Source: Ficedula albicollis (taxonomy: Eukaryota; Chordata; Aves; Passeriformes; Muscicapidae). From it: DNA of 64,000 nucleotides. Of this stretch, positions 1 through 60,778 are shown piece after piece (within the stretch, counting starts at the first letter, position 1; every line of letters begins with the position of its first letter). The position numbers were made by a program, and so were the translations under genes. The notes beneath the pieces were generated by a model. It searched no databases. It was not told the origin of the DNA and worked only from the letters and a program-made list of their open reading frames with translations. The stretch spans positions 10,549,430 to 10,613,429 of the forward strand of contig NC_021684.1 of NCBI RefSeq assembly GCF_000247815.1, in the 5' to 3' direction.

Positions 1-3000
1 GGCAGGGGATGCTTCTGGCTGAGAGTTTGATGGAGGGAAATGGGGCCCTTGCAAAGGGGGATGTGGATGGCTGAGGGTCACTGCCAGCCCACAGCAGGGG
101 AGCAGGGCTGCCCACAGGCTTGTCTGCAGCTCCTGGGGACAGGCTCTGGTTCCTGCAGGGGAGAATGAGATGAAAACCCCCATGGCAGGCCTGGGTGGGT
201 TCCCTTGGGGGTTTCTGATGGGACACCCTTTGAGTGCAGGCATTTAAAAGCTGCTCAGCACCTTTGATCGTGTAATGAATCAGCCCTAGTCCAGCGCGTG
301 CACAGGCAGATGTTGAGGTCATCCTTGTCAGAGTTAAACGCTTCTTCGAAGCATTTGTGGGGAAATGAGTCCCCTTTTAAGATAAAGATGTAACACCAGG
401 CTCCCTGCCTGCCTCTGGCAGAGCTTGCTGGTGAGGTGGGGGAGTAGGGAATCCTCACAGAAGGCTAGTGAGCAATTCCAGGGAATAGTAAGATGTATTT
501 ATTTCCTCTGCTGTTTCCATGTTTCTTTGCTGGATTTCTCCTCTGGAAACTCTGTTTCATAAATCCTGTTGTGGTTTGGCTTTTTGGAGTGTGTGGCTGT
601 GGGAAGGGAGCTGGCAAGTGGAGTGGGATGGGGAAGAAGATGAGAGCCTTTGGTGCTTCCTTCAATTCTGTGGGCAGGTTTTGCAGAGCTGCTGGTTTTT
701 CAAGCACCAACGTGCTCAGTGTATCACCAGCATGTTCTGCCACTGTAATGTGGAAGCAAAAATCCAGCTGGTGGCACAGGGAAAGGGGGAAAATCATAAC
801 AGCAAGTCTGATTCCAAGAGGGAATCTGAGCATCCTGGAAACCTGTCTGCAGTCCATCCATCCATGATGCTACCAGCCTCGTGGTTGTGCCTCAGTGTAG
901 TGGCAGCTGTGACACCCATGTCCCATCAGCTGCAGGGTGCTGACTTTCTCTGATGCTAGAGCAAGACAGATATGCCAAATGGCTCCATCTCCTCCAGGCT
1001 GGAGAGATGTGACTCTACTGTGTCTCTGTCCCACAGGTCTGGCTTTCCCTGTAAGCCTCCATTAAGTAAATTGGATTTTAATGCATGTCCCAAGGGCTGG
1101 GAGCAGCAGGGTTGTGCTGGTAAGGCAGGGCTGGGCTGTTTTGGTGGCCAAGGCACCTGTGGGACAATGCCAGCCCTTGTGCCACTGGGCTCCTCTCTGC
1201 AGCCTCTTTCTGCCTGCACATGAGTGGCTGCTTCTCTGTTGGCCCACTGCTCATTTCCAGATGCTTACAGATGCTTTCTTTTCAAAGGCATGGACAGATG
1301 GCTGCAAGCAGTTCAGTGAGTGTATCTGAGTTTTCATGGCTGAGCTGCATGGTGATAACAGATCCCTGTGTGTTCCTGGACTGGGGCAGGTGGAAAATCC
1401 TGTAGGATGGCCCCAGAGACAGCTCAGGATAACCTGGTTTATGTCATGTATGTTGTGAATGGGAAGGGCTGGTACAGCCTGGTCTTACACTTCAGTAAGG
1501 GAAGGCAATGAGGTCTTTCAAGAGAATTATCTTAAATTCTCTTAATTCAGGGCATGATTCTGCATCCTCCAGTGTGATGGTGGATGCTCTGGACCACCCT
1601 GTGAGTAAGGACCTTGGCAAAACCCGGCAGGGATGGAAAATAACTGGATTGGTGTGAAAGGAAGGGCAGAAATGGATTGAGATGGGCAGGGGTGAAGGGA
1701 GATGAGAGCTGACTTCCACCCTTCTGGGAACCTTTCCTGGCCACCAGTGAGGAAGCCTGTGGGTCTGTGTAGGGGCTGGGGGGACACTGACCAAGGGGTT
1801 CCACTGCTCTTCAAGATTTCCCCTTCTCCCTAAGGTAGAGAGATGGATATAAAGCCCAAGGCTCTGCAGTTCAGCCCCTCAGCCCTGACAGCTGCTGCTC
1901 CAGATGCAGGCTGTGCTGGAGCTGAGTATTCACTGAGGATGCCTCCTCCTGCCAAGAGGAGATCTGAGGAGCAGTCGGGGGGCTCGCAGGCGGCTGTGCT
2001 GTGCCTGTACAGATGCTGTTTTCATCAACACTGTGTTTATCATTTCCCTACTTAATGGACCTCCCCTGCTCTGCTCTTGGTGCCATTCAACTTCCTCCTG
2101 TTCCTCCTCCCTGCCCTTCACTCCATGTCCTTCCTTCCTTCCTTCTGGGACATGCTGCGCCATAGAAATAGCCTCAGTGTCTGTGTGTGTGCAGTGCTCA
2201 CACCTCCTGTCCCGCTCGTGTTTGCTGCTCAGGCTTATCTCACTCCTGTGGATGCTGATTTTGTTTTTTGCCCCTGCTGTTCAGTGTGATGAGGAACTTT
2301 GGGCTCCTTTGGGCACATGGCATGCCTGGGGCTGGCAATGCAGGAAGGAGAGTGAGTGAGGAGACTGGGTCCAGCACTGCTGGCCCTCCACACTTCCCAT
2401 TAGCTACAGCTTTGTTTTGGGTCCTGTGTGGAGACAGCTGGAACCTCTCCATGGTCACTGGAGGTGCCTGCACACTCAGGGAGGAGTCAGTCCCTGAAGC
2501 TACCCCTGGGTCTGGGCTCATTCTACAGTGATGCTTTGGCTCTGTACCCACCCTGGAGAAGCATCTTTGCTGTCCTTCTGTCCTGTCTGCACCTCTCCTT
2601 CTCTGCAGCCCCGCCAGGTGTTTCCCTCCATGGCATTACAAGTTTGGGATCATTTATGGAAGTGGAGGGGAGCAGTGCTGGGATTTTTTGGCCCAGATGT
2701 GGGATGAGATGTGGGCAAGCGTGGTGGCTGTGGAGAGGCTCTGGCTTTGACCCTGGGGAATCCAAAGTTGGGCAGAGCTGCTTTGCTGCCTGCAAGAATG
2801 CCTGCCCTGGCTGGGGGACGTTTCAGGCCAGCAGTGAGCCTGGATTTGTTTAGGGATGGGGCACTTGACACAGAGTGACCCTGAAATGCTGCTCTGAGGC
2901 TGGTGCCACGCCTGTCTCACGAGGTCGTCAGGAGGCAAGGAGGGCACTGCCAGAGGGTCTGGCTCCCTTTCGCTGCCTTGCCTGGGCTTCATCTCCACCA

Positions 3001-5239
3001 GCACCTGGCAGGGCTGGGGAGGAGGCAGATGGGGAACAAGCTGTGGGTCCATACCAGTGCTGCACCCCCAGCATCGGTTTTCTGCCTCACTGGGCTTCTT
3101 GCTCTCCTGGCACGCTTTGGGGAGGCGGAACACTTCAACACATGAAGGAGAGCCTCCCTCTAATTACCAGGAGTGATGAAAGCCTCTTAGGCAAGAAGTG
3201 ATGAGGGAAGAGTGCCTGACCGTGGGAAGGAGAGAGACAGCACAGATGGCATCATGCTGCCAAGCAACCTGCTCCTGTGCCAGGAGCAGCCAGCAGTGGC
3301 ACGCGGGCACCCTGGGACACAGCCCCAGCCACGCTGCCCAGCAGCCAGGGATCCCTGCCTCAGCTCCTGTCCTGGGCTTTGGGCAGCCTTGCAGGGTGCT
3401 GTGCTGGTCAAACAGTCGTGCTGAGGCCAGCAGGACCGAGGCAGGCTGTGAACAGCGTTTCACCATGTGCCTGGCACCCAGGTGCTGACTTACTCACTGC
3501 TCTGACCTGGACTGGCTCTAAATGCAGCAGAAATGCTACAGAGCGAGGTGTGTGGTGAGTGGTCTCACAGTGGCACTTGATGTCCTTATGGCAGAAGGGA
3601 GAGTGTGGAAACTATCACCCAGGATGGGGCTTTAGGAATGGTTCAGTTAAGTTAGAAGCAGCTGGGAGAGCTAAAGTAGGAAAGGAAAACCATGCACATG
3701 CACCTCAGTGTGTGCATTGAGGATAACCTGAGATACTTTGACAAGTGGAGACCAGCTGGGACCTGCAATAATTAAATGACAAAGGAGATCCTCAGGTGAG
3801 GAGGATCTTGAAACAGCCAAGATTTGGCTTTGACCCTGAGGAACTGCAAAGTGGAGCTGCAGCTGTTGGGGCTGGGGTGCCCAGGGCAGGGCTGCATCAG
3901 GAACTTCACCCAGCTGCTTTGAGATGCCTTGTGAGGTGGTGGAAAGGGGACTGGGGAGTCTTTTTGCAGACCCTGAAGGACCTTGTGACTGGAAAATCTC
4001 TTCTTTGGAGGATGGTGGGGGCAATTCATGGGAGGTTTTGCTGCAGAGTGGTAGCTGGGCCCCAGCATGTGGCTTGTGTGGCTGCCTGTGCTTTTCTCGT
4101 ATGTGACCTCTGTGGGGCTGAGCTACTCCCATGAGGATTGATCTGTATATTCCCTGTCCCAGTCCTCCATATCCTGGATTTATCTGTCCACTGGTCCTGC
4201 CTAAGCCCTTAGCCAGGAGGGCAGGAGCTGTCCTTTGCCTTTGTTTGTGTTCCCTATTTCCCCCACCCTCTGCACCTCCCTCCATCAAAGCAACCAGAGA
4301 TAGGAGGTTGGGGCTCTGCTTTTAAGTTGAATCTCTGCAGCTGAAATAAAATTGCATATATTTGCATAAGGAGCATCTCAATTAGCATATTTGTGGGTAA
4401 AGCTAAAAGGGCTGTTCATTTGGAAGTGAAAATGTGAGCGAAACATGGAAATGACTTCCAGCCCCCTTTGCAAGCAGCTTAATTAAATATTTCCTTAGTG
4501 TGTGAGCATGGATTTAGGAAGCTCTTGCTGTATATGTAATGGTGTGTGAAACCCCAGGGCAGGCTGGGAGTCCTGGTCCTGCAAAGCCTTGGGTGTGTCT
4601 TTGCACCCTGGGCTGCCCTCACCCTGTGCTCCCTCAGGTCCCCACACCTCCAAAGTGACAATTCTTCTGGAGGGTGAGGGTTTTGGCATAAGAGGCTCTG
4701 CCACCAAGGATATCTTCTCCGGGAGGATTGGCTTTCCTGTCGTTTCCCAGGGGTAGAGGCAGAGAGGTAGCTGTGATTAGGAGGAGGATTGGGCTGGGCA
4801 GGGCTGCCTGCCTCCTGCCAGAGCTGTGTTCAGGGAAAGAGCCTGTCTTTGTTTAAATATAATTGCTTTGGGCCTGATCCTTTTGATGCTCTGATCAGTG
4901 AGGAGCAGGTATGAGCCTTCTAGGGTGAAAACCAGTGCTGCTGCTTTTTTCTTTTCTTCTTTTTTTCTTTTTTTTTTTTCCTCAGTTGCCACCAGAATTC
5001 CTGAGATTTTCCCCATGATCCGTGCAGGATTCCAGGGAGCAGCTCTGGGACCACCCAGCCTTGGCATCCCCAAATTCAGAGGTCGTTGTTTGCAGGCTCC
5101 AAAGCTCCAAACCCCTTTCCAGGGTAAGAGATTCCTCCTGGGGAAGGGATGACACCACTGGGAGCCACTGGATCAGGGATGGGATTCCCTAAAAAACCCA
5201 CAGGGTGCATTTTGGGCAGGGAATTTCTCCCACTGAGTT

Positions 5240-5457
5240 GGGAGGAGCAGAAATCAGGGAGAAATTCTTCCCTGGCAGGGTGGGGAGGGCCCAGCTCAGG
5301 GAAATTGTGGATTCCCAGAGGAATTGTGGATTCCCTGAGAAATTTTGGATTCCCCAGGATTCCCAGAGGAATTGTGGATTCCCAGAGAAATTTTGGATTC
5401 CCCATCCCTGGAAGTCTCCAAGGCCAGGCTGGATGGGGATTGAGCCCCCTGGGATAG
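5240..5457 (+). mobile_element. CR1-type LINE 3' fragment, cut by an assembly gap
   Basis: The order of short blocks matches the 3' end of avian CR1 retrotransposons: an agaaattcttccctggcagg block, then cccagctcaggg, then ccccatccctggaag, tccaaggccaggctggatgg and a ccctgggata block. The orientation is +. The middle, where CR1 normally has one short segment, is expanded by a minisatellite (5300-5402). The element runs into N at 5458, so its true 3' terminus is not seen. Recognition is from the remembered consensus. Confidence 0.8.
5300..5402 (+). repeat. Minisatellite inside the CR1 fragment
   Basis: Five degenerate copies of a 17-24 bp unit built on gaaattgtggattcccaga, alternating between aattgtgg and aattttgg versions. 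It sits between the two conserved blocks of the CR1 3' end. Confidence 0.85.
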
Positions 5458-5851
5458 NNNNNNNNNNNNNNNNNNNNNNNNNNNNNNNNNNNNNNNNNNN
5501 NNNNNNNNNNNNNNNNNNNNNNNNNNNNNNNNNNNNNNNNNNNNNNNNNNNNNNNNNNNNNNNNNNNNNNNNNNNNNNNNNNNNNNNNNNNNNNNNNNNN
5601 NNNNNNNNNNNNNNNNNNNNNNNNNNNNNNNNNNNNNNNNNNNNNNNNNNNNNNNNNNNNNNNNNNNNNNNNNNNNNNNNNNNNNNNNNNNNNNNNNNNN
5701 NNNNNNNNNNNNNNNNNNNNNNNNNNNNNNNNNNNNNNNNNNNNNNNNNNNNNNNNNNNNNNNNNNNNNNNNNNNNNNNNNNNNNNNNNNNNNNNNNNNN
5801 NNNNNNNNNNNNNNNNNNNNNNNNNNNNNNNNNNNNNNNNNNNNNNNNNNN
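5458..5851. other. Assembly gap (394 N)
   Basis: Unsequenced. The left flank is CR1; the right flank is a run of 22 T (5852-5873), so the gap probably arose in repeats. Confidence 0.99.
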
Positions 5852-6969
5852 TTTTTTTTTTTTTTTTTTTTTTAAGCCAGGCTGATTATTTTTACTGCCT
5901 TTTAACTTATGCCTCAGCAGCTCTCCCATCTACTCCTTGGGAGAACAGCTTGGGCTGCACAGACATGCCTTCTGCAGACCCACCCAGTGAAGGCTCCTGT
6001 ACTGAATGTGGGACCATGGCAGGGAGGGTTCAGCTCTTCCCTCCCCACAGGGGTGAAACCCCCAAAAGCCTCCCTGCAGCTGTGGGATGCCCTGTGCCTG
6101 CAGGCAGGGATGCCTGGGAGGGGGTTAGCCAGGGAAGCTAACCAGGCTGTCGAGGTGCCACTCCTGTGAATGGCTGTGGGACTCTGTGTGTGCCCTCCTG
6201 CTTTGGGGAGAGTCACCAGCTCCCTGGGGCTGGTTTCGTTGCTAAGAGGAATGGAAAGCAGAGCATGGGGCTCCTGGCATCCCTGAACACACCCTAGAAG
6301 AGATGGGGAGAGGGGAGCAGGAGTGATCCCTGAGCACAAAGAGCCCTGAGAGGGGGCTGGGGGGAGATGGAAGTGTCTGGGGCTGAGGAGGGGTGGAAGG
6401 CACAGACACAACGCACGCGCGCTGTGCAGGGCTGGGGCTGAGGGAGGGAGGGAGGGGGTCACACACAACCTATTGTGAGCAGCTGAAAGGCCCTACAGTC
6501 CTGAAATGTTAATCTGACCCAACCTTTCCCCAGTTATAATTTTCCTCTCAGCGAGCATGCATTAATCTGGCCCTTTCTCCCCTGTTCCCCTGTGGTGCAG
6601 AGCCCTTGTTCTGCTGCCTCTTGCTAAAATCGCCTTTCAGTGAACCCAAATAAAGCTCCCAAAGTCTGGAGCTTGGCCCCTGCTGGAGTGGGGTGGTCAG
6701 GGTCAGCCTGCCAAGAGCTTCAGCTGGGACACAAATCCTGCAGTGCCTGAAGTCTGTTTCCCCCTACCCTGCCATGGGCAAAGCCTGGGGATTCAAGTTG
6801 TGCAGGCACCTCCCTCCCAGTGCGTGGCCCATGCCCCATGGATAAAGGATCCTCTCCATCCACAGGAGCATCACCTAAGGATGCTGTCCTGCTGAAGCAC
6901 CCCAAGAAATGTCCCTGTGGACTCTGCCTTGATGCTGCCCTGACACTGCCCCCTTCTCTCCCTGTGCAG

Positions 6970-54441
<47,472 letters not shown>

Positions 54442-54677
54442 GAAGGCGGCAGCGGCGCCAGCGTCCGGCAGCGGGGACGGACGGACGCGGACGGACCGAG
54501 GGAGGGAGGGATGGAGGGATGGAGGAGCAGCCAGTGGCCAGCGTGGGCACAAGACTTTGGGGCTGGGAGCGGCCGGGCCCGCGGGAGACACGGACACACG
54601 CGGAACCCTCGCGCTTCGCGGAATCAAACACAATGGCGACGGCAGCAGCGGCGGCGACAGAGCTCCCTGAGCCACAG

Positions 54678-54847
<170 letters not shown>

Positions 54848-54988
54848 GCAGAGCAGCCCTGCCCATGGAGCCGCTGGGCATCCCTGCCTGGGCAGAGCCC
54901 CGGGGCCGGCGGGAAGCAGGGCTGGAGCGCGGGGCTTTCTCGGAAGGCGTTCGGATGTTGTTGTTACTTTGGTGAAGGGAGGGTGGGT

Positions 54989-55201
<213 letters not shown>

Positions 55202-55288
55202 TACTTGACTTGCTCTCCCTTCCTTCCCCCCCAGCTGTCCACCCCCTCTCCTCCTCCTCCTCCTCTCTCTCTTTTTCTGTCTCTCCCC

Positions 55289-55291
<3 letters not shown>

Positions 55292-55320
<29 letters not shown>
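55292..55320. repeat. CT dinucleotide microsatellite
   Basis: About 14 CT units at the end of a longer polypyrimidine stretch (about 55207-55320) that also holds a TCC run. Confidence 0.9.
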
Positions 55321-55322
<2 letters not shown>

Positions 55323-56904
55323 CCTTCTGCCACTAGTGTTAACTGCTATATTTGCACAATTTACACGAGACAGACAAAATTTTTAATTTAAAGGAAAAAA
55401 AAATTATAACAAAAATGGGAGGGGAAAAAATATTCTGAATTTTTTGCAATGAACTAACAAAAACGATTTTAAGAGATAAGCTAAAGGACTGATGCTGGGG
55501 AGACATGGGGTTGGGGCTTTAGGGGTGGGCAGGAAAGGGAGAAATCCCTGAGCTTTGATATTTCTAAAATATGTCCTGTGCCATGTTTTATTTGAATGTT
55601 GTTTAGTGCGCAAAAAAAATTGAAGAAAAAAAAAAAAAGTTGGGAGTTTTGTTAGCTGGATAGATGCTGTTATTTTAATGCTGCTGAGTGGTTCTGGAGG
55701 TCAAAATCAGAGAGGAAGGGAGATCCCAAGGCTGGTTTTTCTTTTCCTGGGTGATTGCTGAGGGATGGTCGGTGTTTTGTTGAGCTTGTCCTTGTTTTCC
55801 TGGTTTGGTGGCCGTGGGGTGGTCGGGGCAGTGCTGCCTGCTCCTGCCTGTCCTGGGATGATGTGGGGTGGAGGATGCTTGTGGGGCCTTGTGGGCTGTC
55901 AGGAGGGCTGATGGAGAGCCAGCCTGGCTTTTTGTGGCAGGTTCTATGGCACTGGAGCTGCCTTAACAAAGCCCCTTTATGTTTATTTTTCCCCATCATC
56001 TTCTTTGTGCTGATGCAGGGGAAGAGACCAGATCCCGGGAAAGGGAAGGCAGCTCCTCTGCACTCCTGACTGGGATCCAGGCTGCCATGGGGCTCTCACC
56101 TGCTCTTCCACCTGGGGGGCCCAAATGTGTGCAGGACCTTCCACCCAAAACTGACCTTTCTTTCTCTGTCTTTTCCTTCTTTCTCCCCCTTTCTCTTCTT
56201 GCTGTCACCCTGTCTCCCCTCCGCTGCCTCTGCCCTGACAGGGCTTCACTGGAGACCTGAGGTCTCTCCCTCAGCTTCCCCCTTGGAAATGTCAGTTCCT
56301 TGTGGGTTTGTGCTTTCCAGAGATGAAAAGGTGCTGAATGCTGCCCTGAATGGCAGCAGGTGACCAAAAACTTCCAAAAAAAGAGAGCAAAACCCTTTCC
56401 TTTTCTGTACTGAGAACTTCTGTCACTGCCCAGGCTATGGCACGTGGGGCCACACTCTGCCAAGAGCGGATGGCTGTCAAAATCCAAGTGGAGAGAGGCC
56501 CAGCTGATTTCTGTCCATTCCCTTAAATTGCAAGTTAAGGGGGGGAGAGGGAGAAATAATGAAGTTTTTAATTAAAAAAAAATAATAAAAGTGTGTATAT
56601 ATATATATGTGGTTACAATCTAATTCTCGTGCCCCAGTGGGGTGCTGTATAGTTAACTGAAGGAGAATTGAACCAATATAAAAATGAGATGAATTTACGC
56701 AGCCAGTTAAAACAAACAACCATTGCAAAAAAAAAATTAAAAAGGATACCAAATGGTCTGAAAGGAACTTCCAAGCCTTTCTCACCATGCAGAGCAATCG
56801 TTTGAAGCCTGCACATCTCGCATTATGTTGTAATTTTGTTTGGTTTTGTTTTGTTTTAATAAGGAGGGAAAGGAGAGAAGATGCTGATTAAAAAAAAAAA
56901 AAAA

Positions 56905-57442
56905 AGGAAAAAAAGATGACAAAAGAATCCAACCACAACAGCAGAACTGTTTGAAAAAGAGTTTATAATTGTTTCCCAAACCTACGAACCCTGAGCTGTC
57001 GCTGGATTTCTGAGAGCTGTGGGCTGTTGCATGACTGTGCTAGATTTTAGTCTGAGTTGATCTTTTTAAGAAACAGAAGAAAAAAACCCATAAAACAAAG
57101 AAACTGCGAGTATTGAATATTAGAGGTTTGTTTAGACCTATTACCTATTTTTTTTTTAAATTTGAAATTAATTAGGAAAAAAAGATGACAAAAGAATCCA
57201 ACCACAACAGCAGAACTGTTTGAAAAAGAGTTTATAATTGTTTCCCAAACCTACGAACCCTGAGCTGTCGCTGGATTTCTGAGAGCTGTGGGCTGTTGCA
57301 TGACTGTGCTAGATTTTAGTCTGAGTTGATCTTTTTAAGAAACAGAAGAAAAAAACCCATAAAACAAAGAAACTGCGAGTATTGAATATTAGAGGTTTGT
57401 TTAGACCTATTACCTATTTTTTTTTTAAATTTGAAATTAATT
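56905..57442. repeat. PLXNA1: Perfect 269-bp tandem duplication in the 3' UTR
   Basis: Copies at 56905-57173 and 57174-57442 read identically, including the T10 run near the end. The unit starts aggaaaaaaagatgacaaaa and ends ttgaaattaatt. Confidence 0.96.
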
Positions 57443-59161
57443 TGCCCTTTCTTGTCCAAAAGAAAAAAAAAAAGAAACAGCAAAAAGAAAGACTTTAGAG
57501 GTTCACATCTCAAATGTGATACTTGGAGAGCCTTAAAGGACAGCTGTGTGCCCTGTGCTGGGGCCACTGCTGGCTGCCAGCATCTCCCTGGGTGCTCTGG
57601 TGGGACAGAACCCTCTGGGAGTCCCTTTGTAGAATTCACTGCTGCTGTGATGGGCTGGAGGGGTGCCTGCAGCTCCCTTTGGTGCAAAACTTCTTCCTTG
57701 TGGCGTTGCTGGCTGCGTGGTGCTGGTGGAGGTCCTGGAAATCGCCTGGAGGATGGCAGCAATGCATCGGTGGTCACTGCAGTGTGATGGAAGGGGAGTG
57801 ATGGCTTTGGGGGCTCTGTCCAGGACTGGTGTGGTTCTGCCTGTTGCAGTGGTAAGAGTGTCTTGAGGAGCTTTGATTTCTGTTGAGGGAGCCAAGCACA
57901 TGGGTTTTGTGGTGGTTGAGAGGGGATGGAGTTGTGTTTCTAAGACCATCTCCCTGAAAATTTCCCTTTTGACAGAGGGCTGGAAGCACCATTAATTGCT
58001 GAGGTCTGTTACGGTGCTGCTTTCCCAGCACCAATGCCATGGGTGCTCCCTCAGCCAGGCTGGAGGGACAGATGAGTTTTTTGGCCGTGGTGGGTCTAAG
58101 ATGGGTTTGGGCAGCAGAGAGGCTCCTGGGGAGGTCATGCTGAGCAGGCTGGCAGTGCCATGGTGTGGCTCTGCTTTCTGGGCTCCCCTTGTGCTGTGGC
58201 CTGGCTCTTCCAGCCCCCTGGTGATGCTCACTGCCCATAGTGTGATCCTAGGGGTGGGTTGGCTTTCTCCTGCAGAGCTTTGGGGTGTCTGTGGTGTGCT
58301 CCACCAAAGGATGCCCCAGCAGCTCCCCACTGCTCAGGCACCCCCTTGCTGCCTCCAGCAGGGAGGGTGGTGGTCAGTGAGGTGGGCACTGCAGTGCTGC
58401 CCGCAGCACCTGGCGCTTCTTGGTGCTACCTTTGCCTTTTGCATGATGCCCAGCGTCCTTAATTGTGCCAGGCAGCTGCCCACCCTCCCTTGACCGGCCT
58501 GGTGGGTTCACAACTGGCCCTTCAGACCCTGCCTCGGAAGGGGGAAAGGTGTGGAGAAGCTGGAAGCATCCGCAAGACTCCTCTTGCTGCTGGTGTAGCC
58601 CATGCCCCAGAATGGGTGAGATGGAGAGGCATCCCTTGTTGTGAGCCTGCGTTTCTGGGCACTCCTGCTCTGGCCCCCACCAGAGGCAGCTGGACAGTGC
58701 AGGTTGATCCCCCACCACTGCAAACAAGGGGGTCCCTCCCTGCTCTCATTGCCTTTCACTTCAGTTTGGGGTGAAAAAATGTGCAGTCCAGCCTGGAAGT
58801 GTCCCCCTTAGCAGGAGCCCTGTGTCACAGCCAGAGCTGGCCCAGCCTGGGGACAGGGAGCAGGGGACAGGTGGGGGGACCCCCAGGCTCACCCGCTCCC
58901 CGCCAAAGCGCACAACAAGCTGTCCTTTAAGGATGCAGGGGAAACATGAGGCGGACCCGGCGAAGGCAGAGAATTCTAATAGTTTTAGAAAATTAAATGG
59001 GGAAAAATAAAATAAAAGAATCGCACTCCGGAGTCCTGATTCCCTTTCTGTGATTGTTTCAGACTTGAAGCAACAGGCCAGCACGGCTGGTCAAGCGCCC
59101 TTTGATCGTGTAAATATCCTGCTATTTCCTATTTTAATGTTCTTCAGATTTAGTACTTGTA

Positions 59162-59167
59162 AATAAA
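59162..59167 (+). terminator. PLXNA1: Main PLXNA1 polyadenylation signal AATAAA
   Basis: Canonical AATAAA, with a GT/T-rich downstream stretch at about 59208-59245 where a cleavage-stimulation element is expected. The bases before it (about 59100-59160) are AT-rich and look like a conserved mRNA end. This is the best 3' end after the stop codon. Confidence 0.75.
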
Positions 59168-59190
59168 CACATGCATCAAGGAGAGATTAA

Positions 59191-60778
59191 ACATTTTTGC
59201 TAAAGCTGGTGTTTTGCCTGTGTTTTTGGGGGTGATGTGGGTGCATGGAAGAGGCAGCTGTGGGAGCAGGGGGCAAATCTGTGGCTGTGCCAGGGAGATG
59301 TGGCACAAATTGCCATCACCATGTGCCAGCAATAGAGTGCATGTGTGGGCGTGGGGATCATGAGCTGTGGTTGCTAACACTCACCAAAGGAACTCCAGGT
59401 GCTCACAGGAGGATTTGGGTGGCTTCCCCATCAACACCTATCCTGGGTGGCTCATGATAAATTGCTTTAAACCATTTGATTTTACTTGTTGCCTTTCAAA
59501 CTGCCCAGGGCTTCTGATCAGACGCAGAGGAGCTGACCCTGCCTTGCAAGCACAGGGAGGTAGATCCCTGCCTGACTGCTCTGGCACTCACTGGGATCCA
59601 ACCAGGGCTGGGACAGCTTCTCTTCCACCTCCCGGACATCCTGGCCCTTCCTCTATAGGGACAGAATGGGGTGACAGCACAAGTGCTTGGGAGGAAGTGC
59701 ACAGGGGTGAGGTAATGCTGCATCGTGTCTCTGCAGGCTCTGCACGCTGCAGGGGCATCTTTTTTTTCCCAGCTCCTGATCTTTTTTTGTCTCCTGATCC
59801 TTGTCTTTAAGCTGCATCATCCTGTAACTCTGGCTACCTCTGAGCTGTGCTGTAGTCTCTGCAGGGTCCCAGAGTGAAGCACAGGAGAGGAAGCCCAGGG
59901 CAGCAGTCGGCACCTCAGCACCCTCACTGCAGCAGGGACCTTCCTCAGCAATGCTGGGTGGCTGTGGCAGGCTTGGGGAGATATTCCTAGAGAGCAGGGG
60001 GTGAATCCCTGGGGTGTGGGCTCCTCAGCAGGAGCCCAGCACACAGACCCACATCACACAAATTAGGCTGCTTTTCGGTTTTTTTATTGTTTCCTTAGCC
60101 TCTTCCTGCCCTGGGGCCAGTCTTCTGAGAGATTGGGCTGGCAGGGCTGATTGTACTGTGGATGTTGAATACATATTTTCTCTGCATTTAGTGTGTATAT
60201 AAACTGGATGTTTTTCATGTTTTCTCTTACAGTTTTCCTACTCTCCAGCAAGAGCACTATTGACAGGTATTAAACATCCACTATTTTTGCCATAGCATCA
60301 ATAAAACAAAGATTGTTTTGATCTTGTTTTTCTAGCTTAAAAAAATAAAGCTTTCTTTTACCAACCTTTCAAATGCTTAAGAACACATTTGAACTGAATT
60401 TTGGTCAGGTTTCTGGGAGGATTTAATTGAGGGCAGCGGGAAAAAGACCCTCATCTTCCCCAATTTTGTGCTGCAAACACTATCCTCATGGCCACGTGGG
60501 AGCAAGTGACAACTGAGCATCAAACAGGTGAGCACTGTGGTGGGTACAGAAACTGTATTTACATGAGAGTTCAGACCAACATATAGTGGGGCTTTCATTG
60601 CTTTTTTCAAGGCATAGAAACGAGGATCTCTCCCTGAAGAGACCTTGCTGCACCTTGGTGCTTTACTGTGAGCCCTTTACAAGCAGAATTATTATTTTAA
60701 ATTTTTTTTCTATTATTTTACCGGGGCACCAGGGGAAAAAATTTTAAAACCTCCTGGGTGACCAAACAAATAAATAAA
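59191..60778. other. Downstream intergenic sequence, no gene recognised
   Basis: After the main polyadenylation signal I see no coding sequence with recognisable residues on either strand. Possible distal poly(A) signals lie at 60300-60349. The segment ends at the start of an AAAT repeat and a gap. Confidence 0.6.
60300..60349 (+). terminator. Possible distal polyadenylation signals
   Basis: Two AATAAA hexamers (60300-60305 and 60344-60349) in an AT-rich block about 1.1 kb past the main signal. They could end a longer PLXNA1 isoform or be chance. No GT-rich element as clear as that at the proximal site is visible. Confidence 0.3.

Larger units (their letters stand above)
1..6969 (+). other. 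PLXNA1: Upstream PLXNA1 intron (partial): no exon recognised
   Basis: I looked for the exon that should precede the PSI2 exon (it would end in the first IPT domain, with a FYNC-type motif) and did not find it on the + strand. It is presumably upstream of the window; an exon hidden in the 5458-5851 gap cannot be excluded. Contents: an AT-rich octamer-containing island at 4326-4500, a CR1 fragment at about 5240-5457, a polypyrimidine tract at about 4946-4981 and the gap. The rest is GC-rich intron with no feature I can name. Confidence 0.75.

Noticed and set aside
3671..4288. 205-codon minus-strand open frame
   Set aside because: Low-complexity composition, no recognisable domain, GC-rich DNA where chance frames are common.
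1..6969. Search for the missing upstream PLXNA1 exons
   Set aside because: No sequence encoding the sema domain, first PSI or first IPT was found in any frame.
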